Below are positions 1 through 10,713 of a DNA stretch of 64,000 nt, in pieces; positions within the stretch are counted from its first letter, which is position 1, and the number at the start of each line of letters is the position of its first letter. A model generated the notes under the pieces. That model was given only the letters and a program-made list of their open reading frames with translations. It was not told the origin of the DNA and made no database searches. The position numbers and the translations under genes were made by a program. The DNA is from Leptidea sinapis (taxonomy: Eukaryota > Arthropoda > Insecta > Lepidoptera > Pieridae): assembly GCF_905404315.1 (NCBI RefSeq), contig NC_066284.1, forward strand, positions 13,783,001-13,847,000, written 5' to 3'.

Positions 1-808
1 AAGCAAACTGTACGTAATTGTGTTCGTTGCACGCGCTTTAAAGCTCAACCTATTCAAGTCGTCATGGGCAACTTACCCAGCGAGAGAACACAACTACAAT
101 TTCCCTTTTTGAATACAGGTTTAGATTACGCTGGGCCAGTGCTGATAGCCGACCTGAAGAGCAGAGGATGTAAATTAATTAAATCTTATATTTGCGTCTT
201 TGTATGTTTTGCAGTTAGAGCCGTGCATCTAGAGCTAGTCTCAGACCTCACTAAAGAGGCCTTTCTAGCAGCCTTTAATCGCTTTATTAGTCGACGTGGT
301 AAGCCTCAGCGGGTATTCTCCGACAACGGCACTACTTTTGTGGGAGCTTTAAATGAGCTTTCACGTCTTCTACAAGTTTCATCCAATACTATTTCCAATG
401 ACATTGCAAACGAAGGTATAGAATTTAAATTTATTCCTGCATACAGTCCGCATTTTGGCGGTTTATGGGAAGCAGCTGTTAAATCCATTAAAACTTTACT
501 CAATGAATACGTTTCTGTTTTGCAGCAAAAGGCCAAGTGACATACAGGCTATCAAGACCTAAAACCAGGTACCATGGTGGTGGTGAGGGACTCTCCCATC
601 TTCCTCCTCTTCTGTGGCTCTTGGGCAGAGTCACCAATGTTCATCCTGGGTCTGACGGGCGCAGCAGAGTTGCCGACATTACGACGAGAAAGGGAGTCAT
701 AACACGGGCATACAACATGCTTTGCCCTTTGCCGTGCCTTCATCGGAGACTTCTTGAAGCCTTACTACTTCAACCCGGGGAATATGTTCCTGTCGTCTCA
801 TCGGCGTG
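1..808 (+). pseudogene. BEL/Pao retrotransposon pol, integrase end (partial, frameshifted)
   Basis: This frame is already open at base 1, so the element continues to the left of the window. A Cys-x2-Cys pair (NCVRC, about residues 7-10 counted from base 1) is the end of the integrase zinc finger. The DDE core follows: the first Asp in LDYAGP, the second in FSDNGTTF, and the Glu in FGGLWEAAVKSIK. This spacing and wording are typical of BEL/Pao rather than Ty3/gypsy. The frame stops at 538-540. The C-terminal domain (LGRVTNVHPG, RVADITT, NMLCPLP) resumes in another frame at about 610-770, so there is an internal deletion and at least one frameshift. It would have inserted cDNA copies into the nuclear genome. 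Bases 809-993 look like its 3' non-coding end; I could not define an LTR there. It is non-functional as it stands. Confidence 0.85.
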
Positions 809-993
809 AGTGGGGGCTTGCGTTCGTGGCGGAGCGGCGCTCGCACCGAGGCCGACGCGCGCACATGAATTAACGATAGCATTATATTAACTTACATGTT
901 ATATATATTAATTACGTAATACAGTCCTTTTGTGAAACAAGGTATTTTAATTCAAGACCACCAGAAGCCACAACTGGAGCTTGATATTCAACA

Positions 994-1590
994 CACTGGC
1001 ACTCGTCACTCTGACGATGGCAAGCGGCCCGCACCCTAGATACACCACACATTGTTTTGATACCCGACGAGACGTTAGTCCTCGCCCTGTAATCGTTTCA
1101 CTACACTCACTCACACACGGACTGACTGACGGACTGACATACACCACTTACACAATCACAAACACACTCCACAAACAGACACAAACATGCACACTAACAT
1201 TTACACTACTTACACACATACAAACATACATACATACAATCATTAACACATACACACACACTTACATACATTACACTAAACATAACCACACTCGCCGGCG
1301 AGTGTGTTCTTCTCATCTTTTCATCTTCATTTTCATTCTCTCTCCTTCCCACAAGCACACAGCCGGTCTGAGGTTCGAGTCTCCTTAGGAGACGCCCCGC
1401 GACTGATGTTGCGTAGTCTTTGCGGCCTCCACGGCCCACGTCCTACTTCGCTGTGAAAGCCAGGGCTGCTAACAGCACAGAGGAGGTTTTAGTCGGTATG
1501 GGGCGTCCGCTTACGCGGGCACTCGAGTCCGATATATTAAGCCCCGTTCCGGGGCGTAAATACGTAACAGTATTTCCTCCTCTCAAAATT
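994..1590 (+). mobile_element. LINE-A 3' untranslated end, duplicated fragment
   Basis: This is the 3' end of the Jockey-type LINE-A family and contains no coding sequence of its own. It includes the CA-rich tract, the ctcgccggcgag palindrome and the terminal hairpins, and ends cctcctctcaaaa. It is cut on the left at 994, abutting the BEL/Pao remnant, and runs on the right into the antisense Gypsy-1 gag. Because the same junction recurs at 5945-5954, I read it as part of the inverted duplication, not as a separate retrotransposition. Confidence 0.85.
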
Positions 1591-1592
1591 AA

Positions 1593-1859
1593 TTAAAATC
1601 GCAATAACAAGTTCCTATCTAATGGTGATTCTAAAAGTGATTTGAATTTAGCCAGTACGTCACTAGCTCCTTTAAGGTCGTTAGAAATAGGTAATGAGCT
1701 TTCCAAAATGTCTTCAGAAGGAAATAATGGCAATAATCCCAGCTTACAAATCTGCTTTCGGAGCTCTTGTACTGTGGAAGCAGGAGAAGTACCTCTAATG
1801 AGAACCTCGTATTCTAATTCTGATTTTTGCAGTAACAGGAACTTAACTGGATACGCCAT
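1593..1859 (-). pseudogene. Gypsy-1 gag, N-terminal fragment (inverted-duplicate copy)
   Basis: An 88-residue open frame starts MAYPVKFLLLQKSELEYEV and is followed by a short helix-rich segment containing TVQELRKQ. I recognise this start from insect Ty3/gypsy gag proteins of this type, so a structural capsid role is inferred. The start is chosen because it follows a long leader that begins at an LTR and primer-binding site (2795-3742, - strand). The frame runs only as far as the LINE-A junction, so the fragment ends by interruption and not at its natural terminus. The 5679-5945 copy translates identically. Confidence 0.65.
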
Positions 1860-2794
1860 TATGGTTTAAGACAAAAAATATCAATAATAAAAAAAAAATT
1901 AACAATATTAAAAAAAAATATATAAAAAAATCAACTAAATAAATATTAAACACCGCAATAAAATAAATGTTGGACAAGGTTACGAATACCCTACTCCGTT
2001 CCGTTACAAAATAAAATTAACTAAGCAACGTTATGGTTGGCAAATAAAGAAAAAAAATTAAGCTGAGAAAAAAAAATATACTTTACTAAAACAAGCAGAA
2101 AAAGCGTTAAAAGGAATTTGTAACTAATGTGTACTACCCAATCAAAACAAAAAAAATCAGAACACAAAAATAAATATTAAAACGGACCACTTTTGTGCTC
2201 GACTATACACGGCTTAGCACAAACAATTTTTTGTACTTATGCGATAACGAAGCGACCGGTTTCTATACAAAGTTTGAACAACGAAATGAATCACTTAAAG
2301 TGTAGTTATTGCTGTAACATTTATTATTACAAGTAGGTAATTAAATATCGCTGTGCGTGTGCGACGGAATAGCGCGATCGAAAGATAGCAGTGTCCCGTT
2401 TTCGCACAGAGATATGAATCAGCGATGACCGGTTGAATGCGAACCTGATCTAATGATGCTTTGCTTGTAAACCTTGTGTATGTACTTACTTCAGTTTTTT
2501 CTGATCTTATTTTAATTATCATTGCGAACTCAACTCATGTTAGCAATCCGGACAAATCTTCGTGATTTTTGGTTTGCTGTTTTATTTATATAAATATGTA
2601 AAGTTTTAAATAAATATATAAAAAAAAGATATACCTTTTGACATTAATGTTTTAGAATAATTAGACACAAATAAATAAAGAATTTGGAGTACACTTTAGT
2701 TACTGGCAACCAAAAAAATAACGTTTTACAAAAATTAAAAAAAAAAAACACATACACACAACTACTTCTACTCAGAAAAACTAGACAAACCAAA
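1860..2794 (-). other. Gypsy-1 5' leader (untranslated), inverted copy
   Basis: This AT-rich leader lies between the primer-binding site and the gag start on the - strand. It contains a 75-codon open frame (2295-2522) also present in the other arm, but nothing supports that frame as coding. No other gene is visible here. Confidence 0.6.
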
Positions 2795-2811
2795 CCACGA
2801 TATGGGCGCCA
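2795..2811 (-). promoter_or_regulatory. Gypsy-1 primer-binding site
   Basis: On the - strand the LTR ends GTAGCA and is followed after one base by TGGCGCCCATATCGTGG. A TGGCGCC start directly after an LTR is typical of tRNA primer-binding sites. I have not assigned the tRNA. The right arm of the inverted repeat begins downstream of this site and lacks it. Confidence 0.7.
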
Positions 2812-2812
2812 A

Positions 2813-3742
2813 TGCTACGGTTACGGGGGGTTTAAATGAAACTACCCGTACCGGCCTTTAAATGATGTTTATTAACAATAATTAAAATAAAATTTGAGCA
2901 AGGGTCGTAGGGTGTATTGTTGGTTGATCTAGTTCGCCCTTTGTTGCTCGGTACTCCCCTGACGTTGAAGACGCCGGTGCAGGCCCCTCAGCTGGAGGTT
3001 ATGACTCGACGTGTCACAGGTGATTTCGGATTCTCGGTGTCCGGGTAACTAATCACCGGAACTTGGTGGAATTATATCCTTTAACGTTCAAAAATCTCAT
3101 CCTGGAACCCTGTGAATGATGTCCACAGTTAAGACCACATTCTTATGTCTCCGCTGATTGTGAACCACGTGCGTTCGTGTCTATCATTAAGGGTGAAGCC
3201 GTAAGCAGGAGGTGTAGTTGTTCACAATCAGAAAGGAGTTACAATAATAAAAAAGAAAAGAAAGCGAAAGCAAAGAAAGAATAATTAATTTTGAAAAGAA
3301 AATTAAATGTTTGCTAAAATACTACATTTTAAAATAACTACTACTAAGTTTTACAGTTACTCAAATAATATTAACACGTGTCCAACACTTACCCTATCGG
3401 GATGACGATAATCCTTGAAACTTATTTTTATATTATGTTAAGACTACAGGTGATCAAAAAAATAATATAACTTAGGTATTTTACGGCAAACGTGATAAGT
3501 CACTGCACATAATATAATGACGTGTTGCTATTACCGAGCGCAGTCGTGGTATGGCGATAGCCGGGCGACGGGTGACGCCAGCGAGCCATGCATTTTTTAT
3601 GAACAGCAAAAAAACTCGCCTACGCTCGCACAAAAGTGTTAACGTTTTATTATTTATAAGTTTTATTATTTTATGTTATTAGGTTATTTTTATTTCATTA
3701 TTTTATGTAAAATAACGTATGTAATGTAGATACAACGTTACA
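2813..3742 (-). repeat. Gypsy-1 5' LTR (about 930 bp)
   Basis: Read on the - strand it starts TGTAACGTTG and ends CCGTAGCA, the usual TG...CA ends. A second copy lies at 38118-39049; I count roughly twenty substitutions between them by eye, about 2 percent. It is identified as the 5' LTR because a primer-binding site follows it. The base just outside begins ATCT (3743-3746, + strand), the same four bases found just outside the other LTR, which is the expected Ty3/gypsy target duplication. Confidence 0.85.
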
Positions 3743-4770
3743 ATCTCCCAGCGAAAAACAGATCTGCCTCCACGGGTAGGATGCCAAAAAGCAGCGCATC
3801 TCGTCCCATTCTGCTGACCTATAGTGCCACATGCGGCGACAGCCTAAGAAGCGGGGCCGTGTTAGGCGCGTGATCGGCACGGTGCTCCGGATCAGGCAGT
3901 GGTCCGACGATCCCAGAGTAGGGTCAACGGAAACTAGGAAGCCGTCCGGATGTGAGGTCAACAGAAGGTCCAACAATGAAGGTGTATGATCTTGCATATC
4001 TGGTATTCGCGTTGGCGCAATAACCAGTTGCGTCAGACCATAGGCTAAGGCGAAGTCTTGAACAGATCTCCCTTTATGATCGGTGGTACGTGAGCCTAGC
4101 CATTTGGCGTGGTGGGCGTTAAAATTGCCAAGAAACACTATCTTTGCAGTGGGGATCTGCTCTTACACGGAATCTGTAGCCATTTGGATGTGTTCGTGGA
4201 GCCGGTCAATCTCTGCGTTACCACTATAGAACCTATACAGGCATGCGTAGATTCGCGGATGGTCATCGCAGTCTACACGCAGCCAGATGATGGATAGGTC
4301 CTGTCCTTCAAGAAAACTCAGGCGTCGAGAACAGACATCCTCCCTGAGGTAAACGCACACGCCAGCCCGTGGTATAAAAGAGTGTTCCAAATAATACCCC
4401 GGGTATGAAAGGTAAGATGAATTGGCCAGGGAAGATATCTGTGTCTTGGTAAAAAGAGGTCTCCAGGTGAAAGTGGACGGCATTTAAATTTGAGCGAAGC
4501 CCCCTGATGTTGCAAAAGTCCACAGTGAGTGTAGAGGAGGGTGGTTTGAGCCTCCTGCTCTGTTTGCCCCGAGTCAGCGCAGATTTGCCCCCTCCAGAAT
4601 ACGCGGGGCAGCCTGGGCAACCACTATTAGAATCAGGCCCTAATTGTGGACGCCCAGGGACGGATTCTCCAAGGCTGTATAGCCTGGTACCGTCTTGGAG
4701 TAGTCTTTTCTTAGTCCGTGCTGCCATTTGTATTTGGGAGTAGGGGTGTAGGCCTCCGGATACCCCACTC
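3743..4770 (-). pseudogene. LINE-B 5' part: endonuclease domain, cut by Gypsy-1
   Basis: Several short frames on the - strand together make the N-terminal endonuclease of an APE-type LINE. Motifs visible are VDFCNIRGLRSN (Asn motif), a THIS-strand segment with AGVCVYLRED, FLGNFNAHHAKWLGS (Asp/Asn/His catalytic loop; the usual GDFNA reads GNFNA here) and GSSDHCLI (Ser-Asp-His). This enzyme nicks the target for target-primed reverse transcription. Frameshifts separate the pieces. The frame runs into the LTR at CFSLGD. It would continue exactly with the PDAAADAV that emerges beyond the other Gypsy-1 LTR at 38117, so these are two halves of one LINE. The clade within APE-type LINEs is not resolved. 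Confidence 0.8.
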
Positions 4771-5678
4771 AAGTAGTTGTGTGTATGTGTTTTTTTTTTA
4801 ATTTTTGTAAAACGTTATTTTTTTTGGTTGCCAGTAACTAAAGTGTACTCCAAATTCTTTATTTATTTGTGTCTAATTATTCTAAAACATTAATGTCAAA
4901 AGGTATAATTTTTTTTTAAATATATTTATTTAAAACTTTACATATTTATATAAATAAAACAGCAAACCAAAAATCACGAAGATTTGTCCGGATTGCTAAC
5001 ATGAGTTGAGTTCGCAATGATAATTAAAATAAGATCAGAAAAAACTGAAGTAAGTACATACACAAGGTTTACAAGCAAAGCATCATTAGATCAGGTTCGC
5101 ATTCAACCGGTCATCGCTGATTCATATCTCTGTGCGAAAACGGGACACTGCTATCTTTCGATCGCGCTATTCCGTCGCACACGCACAGCGATATTTAATT
5201 ACCTACTTGTAATAATAAATGTTACAGCAATAACTACACTTTAAGTGACTCATTTCGTTGTTCAAACTTTGTATAGAAACCGGTCGCTTCGTTATCGCAT
5301 AAGTACAAAAAATTGTTTGTGCTAAGCCGTGTATAGTCGAGCACAAAAGTGGTCCGTTTTAATATTTATTTTTGTGTTCTGATTTTTTTTGTTTTGATTG
5401 GGTAGTACACATTAGTTACAAATTCCTTTTAACGCTTTTTCTGCTTGTTTTAGTAAAGTATATTTTTTTTTCTCAGCTTAATTTTTTTTCTTTATTTGCC
5501 AACCATAACGTTGCTTAGTTAATTTTATTTTGTAACGGAACGGAGTAGGGTATTCGTAACCTTGTCCAACATTTATTTTATTGCAGTGTTTAATATTTAT
5601 TTAGTTGATTTTTTTATATATTTTTTTTTAATATTGTTAATTTTTTTTTATTATTGATATTTTTTGTCTTAAACCATA
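4771..5678 (+). other. Gypsy-1 5' leader lacking LTR and primer-binding site
   Basis: The same AT-rich leader as 1860-2767, in + orientation. The first 45 bases of the leader, the primer-binding site and the LTR are absent, replaced by LINE-B sequence. No convincing coding frame is present. Confidence 0.65.
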
Positions 5679-5945
5679 ATGGCGTATCCAGTTAAGTTCC
5701 TGTTACTGCAAAAATCAGAATTAGAATACGAGGTTCTCATTAGAGGTACTTCTCCTGCTTCCACAGTACAAGAGCTCCGAAAGCAGATTTGTAAGCTGGG
5801 ATTATTGCCATTATTTCCTTCTGAAGACATTTTGGAAAGCTCATTACCTATTTCTAACGACCTTAAAGGAGCTAGTGACGTACTGGCTAAATTCAAATCA
5901 CTTTTAGAATCACCATTAGATAGGAACTTGTTATTGCGATTTTAA
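5679..5945 (+). pseudogene. Gypsy-1 gag, N-terminal fragment (+ strand copy)
   Basis: Identical in translation to the copy at 1593-1859. After 88 codons it meets a stop and the poly-T edge of the antisense LINE-A copy 1. The Gypsy-1 protease and reverse transcriptase reappear in the same orientation at 13333, so I infer that this gag and that pol belonged to one element. The rest of gag, including any zinc knuckle, is missing. Confidence 0.65.
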
Positions 5946-6698
5946 TTAATTTTGAGAGGAGGAAATACTGTTACGTATTTACGCCCCGGAACGGGGCTTA
6001 ATATGTCGGACTCGAGTGCCCGCGTAAGCGGACGCCCCATACCGACTAAAACCTCCTCTGTGCTGTTAGCAGCCCTGGCTTTCACAGCGAAGTAGGACGT
6101 GGGCCGTGGAGGCCGCAAAGACTACGCAACAACAGTCGCGGGGCGTCTCCTAAGGAGACTCGAACCTCAGACTGGCTGTGTGCTTGTGGGAAGGAGAGAG
6201 AATGAAAATGAAGATGAAAAGATGAGAAGAACACACTCGCCGGCGCGTGTGGTCATGTTTAGTGTAATGTATGTAAGTGTGTGTGTATATGTTTATGAAT
6301 GTATGTATGTATGTTTGTATGTGTGTAAGTAGTGTAAATGTTTGTGTGCATGTATGTTTGTGTTTGTGTCTGTTTGTGGAGTGTGTTTGTGATTGTGTAA
6401 GTGGTGTATGTCAGTCCGTCAGTCAGTCCGTGTGTGAGTGAGTGTAGTGAAACGATTACAGGGCGAGGACTAACGTCTCGTCGGGTATCAAAACAATGTG
6501 TGGTGTATCTAGGGTGCGGGCCGCTTGCCATCGTCAGAGTGACGAGTGCCAGTGGTTTGCGGTGGTTGAACGCGCCTACGCCTGCGAAGGCGGTGTGTGC
6601 GTGTCTGTGTCGGTGTTTGTGTGGGTGTCGCGTTCGCGATGGTGATGTCGTCATCCGGGTCTACCGTTACGTGTCTGGGACGTCTTATTGGGTTGAGG

Positions 6699-9071
6699 CT
6701 ATGGTGAATACCCCGGTGTGTACCCGCATGCCTTCCTAACCAAGATGTTGGGATGGTTAGGCGCCTTGTCAAAGAAGCGTCGCGAGATCTCTTTAAAGTG
6801 TTGAGCTATCGTCGGAAGCTCTAGGTCGCGGTGAAGGTCAACGTTTCGGATGAACCACGGGGCTCCGGTTGCCATGCGCGTGAATTTATTTTGAACTACA
6901 TGCAAACGACGTAAGTAGCTCGGTCGGGTGTGCAAGAAAACGACGCTTGCGTATGACAGTATGGGCCGTACGATGGTTTTGTACAGCGTCACTTTGTGTT
7001 TGAGCGGAAGTTTGCTTCGCCCACACACAAGTGGATAAAGGCAACTGAGGACAAATCAGGCTCTATTGCATACCGTATCAATATGTTTCTTGAAGTTCAT
7101 ATTGCTGTTGAACGTGACTCCTAAGTATTTCATTCAGTACCGCTGCACTCTTGGTGGGGTTCACTTCAATCCGCTATTTTCTGAACCAGTTGCCTAGTTC
7201 ATCGACGGCGGCTTGAAGCACTTTAATGTTCCTGCTCAAGGTTTAGCGGTTCAATAGAGCGGAGCCAAAGTAGAGTGCCGTATCGTCAGCGTACTGAGCG
7301 AGCTGGACACTCGGAAACTTGGGAATGTCGCTCGTGAAGAGCGAGAAAAGAGTGGGAAAGAGGACTGAACCCTGTGGCACGCCAGACCTGATGGGTCTGG
7401 GTGAGGATAGGGTGCCCTCTACTCGATATCGGAAGGAGCGATCAGTAAGGTAGGCTCGTATGATGCGCACGAGCCTGTCTGGCACTCCCAGTTGATACAG
7501 CTTGAATACTAAGCCGTTGTGCCATACCTTGTTGAAAGCCTTCGCGACATCGAAAAACACGGCTGCCGTGGTAGCGTGAAGTTGACGCCGTACGAGAATG
7601 TACTCGGTGAGTCGGTGAGCCTGCTGGGGACACGAGTGAGCGGTTCTGAATCCGAACTGTATATCGGGTATCAGGTTGAGCTCCGCGATGTAACGATTAA
7701 GACGCGCGAGAATTAATCTTTCGTAAAGTTTCCCGATCGAGTTAATTAAGCTAATAGGCCTATAGCTACTCGGATTAGCTTTAGGTTTATTGGGTTTTGG
7801 GATACCGATAACAATGGAATCCTTCATTTGGAGAGCACTGACTCTCGAGACTATCGGCGAGGCATTCAGCCTTCTCATCGTCATCGAGCGCCGGCTGCAG
7901 TCCCGGTCTGTCCAAAGGAGGCATGACAGTGGGCGGCTCCTGTTTGAACGCGCGAGGCAGCTTCCAGAAAGCCACATGTGATGGCTTTAGGTTGCCGAGC
8001 AAGCGGTCCCAACGTTCGCCGCGGAGTTCCGCGATACGTTCCCGTACCACCCGCTGTAGGTAGCGGAGGTGGCGCCTATTCTCGACCGACAAGACATGTA
8101 CGACCGTAAAGTCTAGTGGCTTTGTGCTTCTGTGTGAGTAAGTTCCTGACCTCTGGAGGCAGGTTTAGGCGATGCGGTTGCATCGTCGGAACCTGCCTGG
8201 AGCAGGCCTTGTTTCTATTCTGTATATGTGACGTCACATGAGAGATAGCACTGTGAGCCGTGCCGACCGAGTCGATGGCGTCTGGTATAAGGTCAAGGTC
8301 GTCGGACTTGATAGACTCGAGATCCTTTTCCAGCCGTTGCCAGTCGATCACTGTTTTCGTCGGTGGTTGAAAGTTAACCGGTGTGCCTAGATTTAGGACG
8401 ACGGGCCGGTGGTCTGACTCTAATTCGTGAAAAACCTCGATTAAATTTACATTGAGCGTTACGTTCTTAAGTAACGCAACGTCTAGAATGTCGGGTCGAT
8501 GCGCGACGTTATCCGGATAACGTGTTGGTTCGTCGGGTGCTATAACTGAAAAGTTCAGCTTGTCTGTCAGCGAATCTAATAAGATTCCGTTTCTATTTGT
8601 GGCTCTACTGTTCCAGCTGGAGTGTTTGGCGTTAAGATCGCCGCCCACTATGACTGCGGCCCCGTGGCCGAGTAATGCTTCTATATCTGTGTATAATACT
8701 TGTTTGTTGGGCGGAAGATAAGCTGAAATAACAGTGATCGGCTTGTGATTCGCCATACTGACCCGGATGGCAGAGGTCTCGATGTTAGTGAGGACCGGAG
8801 GATCTAAAGGTATACAGTGTAGAGACCTTTTAAAATAAATGAGGGTACCGCCTATGCGGGTGGTGCGATAATTTCTGACTAAGTTGTAATTAGCGATACG
8901 CGGATCGCGTATACGTGGTTTTAGAAATGTCTCTTCCTCTAAGAATAGGTCTAACTGATATTCGTGAGCAAACTCCTTCACCAAGTCTAGTTGAGGCTTA
9001 AGGCCTTGAGCGTTAAAATACGCTATACGGAGCGTATGTGGTTTAACCCGTCCGCTTACGTAATTAGGCAT
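6699..9071 (-). pseudogene. LINE-A copy 1 ORF2: endonuclease and reverse transcriptase, broken
   Basis: The intact first part (8076-9071) is an APE endonuclease. Its motifs are IAYFNAQGL, EEETFL, GGDLNAKHSSWN and ESDHRPV, the catalytic set that nicks the target. The reverse transcriptase core lies at 7243-7830, with FFDVAKAF and QYADDTALYF giving the catalytic Asp residues. The order matches Jockey-clade ORF2. The frame is broken near 8090 and just after the YADD block near 7245. About 260 bp are deleted at 7828, removing the linker before the polymerase. The ATG at 9071 is chosen because it overlaps the ORF1 stop in the arrangement ATGCCTAA, as in the other copies. Not functional. Confidence 0.88.
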
Positions 9072-10713
9072 CGCGAATGTTTTTATACTTTCGCCCTATA
9101 TCGGTGAGGGCACGGAATATTTTGGCGTTGCCTGCCATAACTTGCAGGAGCGACGGCGGATCGTCCCGGACAGCCTCGAGCCTGCTGGCCAGGGCTGTGA
9201 TTTCATCTATGTCGAACAGCTCTGACAGCTCGAACATGAAGGCAAAGGCGCTGCCGCCTTGGTTGCCTGTTGCCGCGGACGCGGGCGCTGGTGGCCTCGG
9301 TCGCGGGACCGACGCCGCCGGGCGGGACGCTAGCGGTGGCTGGAGGGGCGCGGGGGCCGCGAGAGTGGCCTCTGTGGCAGCGTTGGCAGCCGGAGGAGAC
9401 CTCGCCCAGGCGTTTACCTTAGGAAGCGGCGCAGGTTTGAAGGTCGGAGTGAACTCCACCTTCTCTGCTCTGCCTTGCGGCTGGCGGCGCCCTGAGTGAC
9501 GCTTGTGTTTGGGTGCCTTGGGACACCCGCGATAGCTCGCGGAGTGCCCCTTCTCCCCGCACAAGACGCAGGCCGGGGGCTCCGCGCATTGCGCTGGTCG
9601 AGGGCACTCCGGCGTGCCATGTTTACTGAGGCACTTCACACACCTCGGGGTGTGTTCACAGTTGCGTGCCGAGTGCCCGTATAAATGGCATCTGTGACAC
9701 TGACCGAGCCCCCCGCGGTTGCGAGGAGCTTCGGCCCGGATGCCCTGAAGGGAGCAAACCGATTTAATATTGAAAATTTCCTTTCCCTCTTGCGTGAGGT
9801 CGAGGACGACGAGAACCATGTTAAATGGTTGTTTGTTGTTGGTGCCGCGCATACGGTGCACCTCGTGTGCAGGGTAACCCTGCTCTTTGAGGTCCAACAG
9901 AATGTCGGCCTCGTCTATCTCTCTCGGGACGTTTCTAATAACGACCCTCAGACGCTTCTCCTCAGGCAGGGCGAACGTGTGGAAACCCACACTCAGCTCT
10001 CTTAGAAGAGATGTCAAGGCGCGGTGGTCCGCTACCTCTATGGTCTCTAATTTGATAAGAGATTGGTACGCCCTCGCCTGGAAGGAGAGCGTATTTGGGA
10101 TCCTATTTTTGATCACCAACCAGCGGCCTCGGTCTCCTATAAAAATAGGGGGCGGGCGCTTGGTCGGAGGCGGTACGCGGGCTTTAGGGGGCGCGGGCGC
10201 GGGAGTGGAGATAGTCGTGGCCGCGGCTTTCTTGACGGACGTGCCATCGACAGAAGGCGATTCGCGACCGCGCTTCTTCACGGTGGTGAAGCCGTCCGTG
10301 TCCAATGCGACACTCTCTGCCCTCGACGGTAGAGCGGTTTCCGGCTGGGCCGGTGAAGCACTGGAAGCCTGAGGGGCTTCCGTGCTGTCAGGAGTGACCG
10401 CGGGGACCTTAAGGGTCGCCTGCGCGTCAAAGTAAGCCTGAAGGACAGGCGGGCGGGCTGATCGGGTGATCACTTTTCTCGGTTTGACCGAGGCTACGGA
10501 ACTAACATCGGAGATGTTGCCTAATTCTATTTCGGATTCCCCGTCGGAACCCGAAACGTCAGACGACGAGTTATAGTTTTTGGATTTCGCTTTGATAGCG
10601 GCATCCACTGTCTTATTTATTGTCTCAGTCATTAGCGGAGCGATCTTCTCCGTAAGGAACCTATCAAGTAGAGCGCTGAAAAAGCTCTCGTCGGCAACCT
10701 TTGGTGAAGCCAT
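9064..10713 (-). CDS. LINE-A copy 1 ORF1: gag-like RNA-binding protein, intact (549 aa)
   Basis: An uninterrupted frame encodes a nucleic-acid-binding protein that would coat LINE-A RNA. Residues 1-200 are a low-complexity, Ser/Pro/Ala-rich head. A PRE_C2HC-like fold with VVIRNVPREID lies at about 255-310. Three zinc knuckles follow: Cys339-Cys342-His347-Cys352, Cys358-Cys361-His365-Cys370 and Cys382-Cys385-His390-Cys397. A Pro/Ala-rich stretch and a short helical tail end the protein. Knuckles in this tandem form are the hallmark of Jockey-clade ORF1. It overlaps ORF2 by eight bases. The GC-rich composition and long open antisense frames across it are side effects of its codon use. It is intact even though its partner ORF2 is dead. 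Confidence 0.92.
   Translation of the reverse strand: MASPKVADESFFSALLDRFLTEKIAPLMTETINKTVDAAIKAKSKNYNSSSDVSGSDGESEIELGNISDVSSVASVKPRKVITRSARPPVLQAYFDAQATLKVPAVTPDSTEAPQASSASPAQPETALPSRAESVALDTDGFTTVKKRGRESPSVDGTSVKKAAATTISTPAPAPPKARVPPPTKRPPPIFIGDRGRWLVIKNRIPNTLSFQARAYQSLIKLETIEVADHRALTSLLRELSVGFHTFALPEEKRLRVVIRNVPREIDEADILLDLKEQGYPAHEVHRMRGTNNKQPFNMVLVVLDLTQEGKEIFNIKSVCSLQGIRAEAPRNRGGLGQCHRCHLYGHSARNCEHTPRCVKCLSKHGTPECPRPAQCAEPPACVLCGEKGHSASYRGCPKAPKHKRHSGRRQPQGRAEKVEFTPTFKPAPLPKVNAWARSPPAANAATEATLAAPAPLQPPLASRPAASVPRPRPPAPASAATGNQGGSAFAFMFELSELFDIDEITALASRLEAVRDDPPSLLQVMAGNAKIFRALTDIGRKYKNIRDA

Larger units (their letters stand above)
994..2767. repeat. Left arm of a 1.78-kb inverted repeat
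   Basis: This arm matches the reverse complement of 4771-6554 nearly base for base. It carries a LINE-A 3' end, the start of the Gypsy-1 gag gene and the Gypsy-1 5' leader. Similarity begins at the shared string cactggcactcgtc and ends at cacacaactactt. The LINE-A/gag junction is identical in both arms, so both arms derive from one already composite locus and not from two independent insertions. Confidence 0.95.
4771..6554. repeat. Right arm of a 1.78-kb inverted repeat
   Basis: Reverse-complement partner of 994-2767. It begins inside the Gypsy-1 leader, without the LTR or primer-binding site, abutting the 5' end of LINE-B. Beyond 6554 the right side continues into a long LINE-A copy, whereas the left side switches to BEL/Pao DNA, which fixes the outer breakpoints. 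Confidence 0.95.

Noticed and set aside
981..1388. His/Thr-rich open frame and its relatives at 6259-6654, 25390-25779 and 41648-42037
   Set aside because: Read-through of the CA-rich LINE-A 3' UTR, out of register with ORF2.
2295..2522. 75-codon open frame, repeated at 5017-5244
   Set aside because: Lies in the untranslated leader of Gypsy-1 and occurs twice only because the leader is duplicated. No motif or family is recognised.
9077..10372. Several long + strand frames opposite LINE-A ORF1
   Set aside because: Antisense shadows of a GC-rich gene. The - strand frame carries the zinc knuckles.
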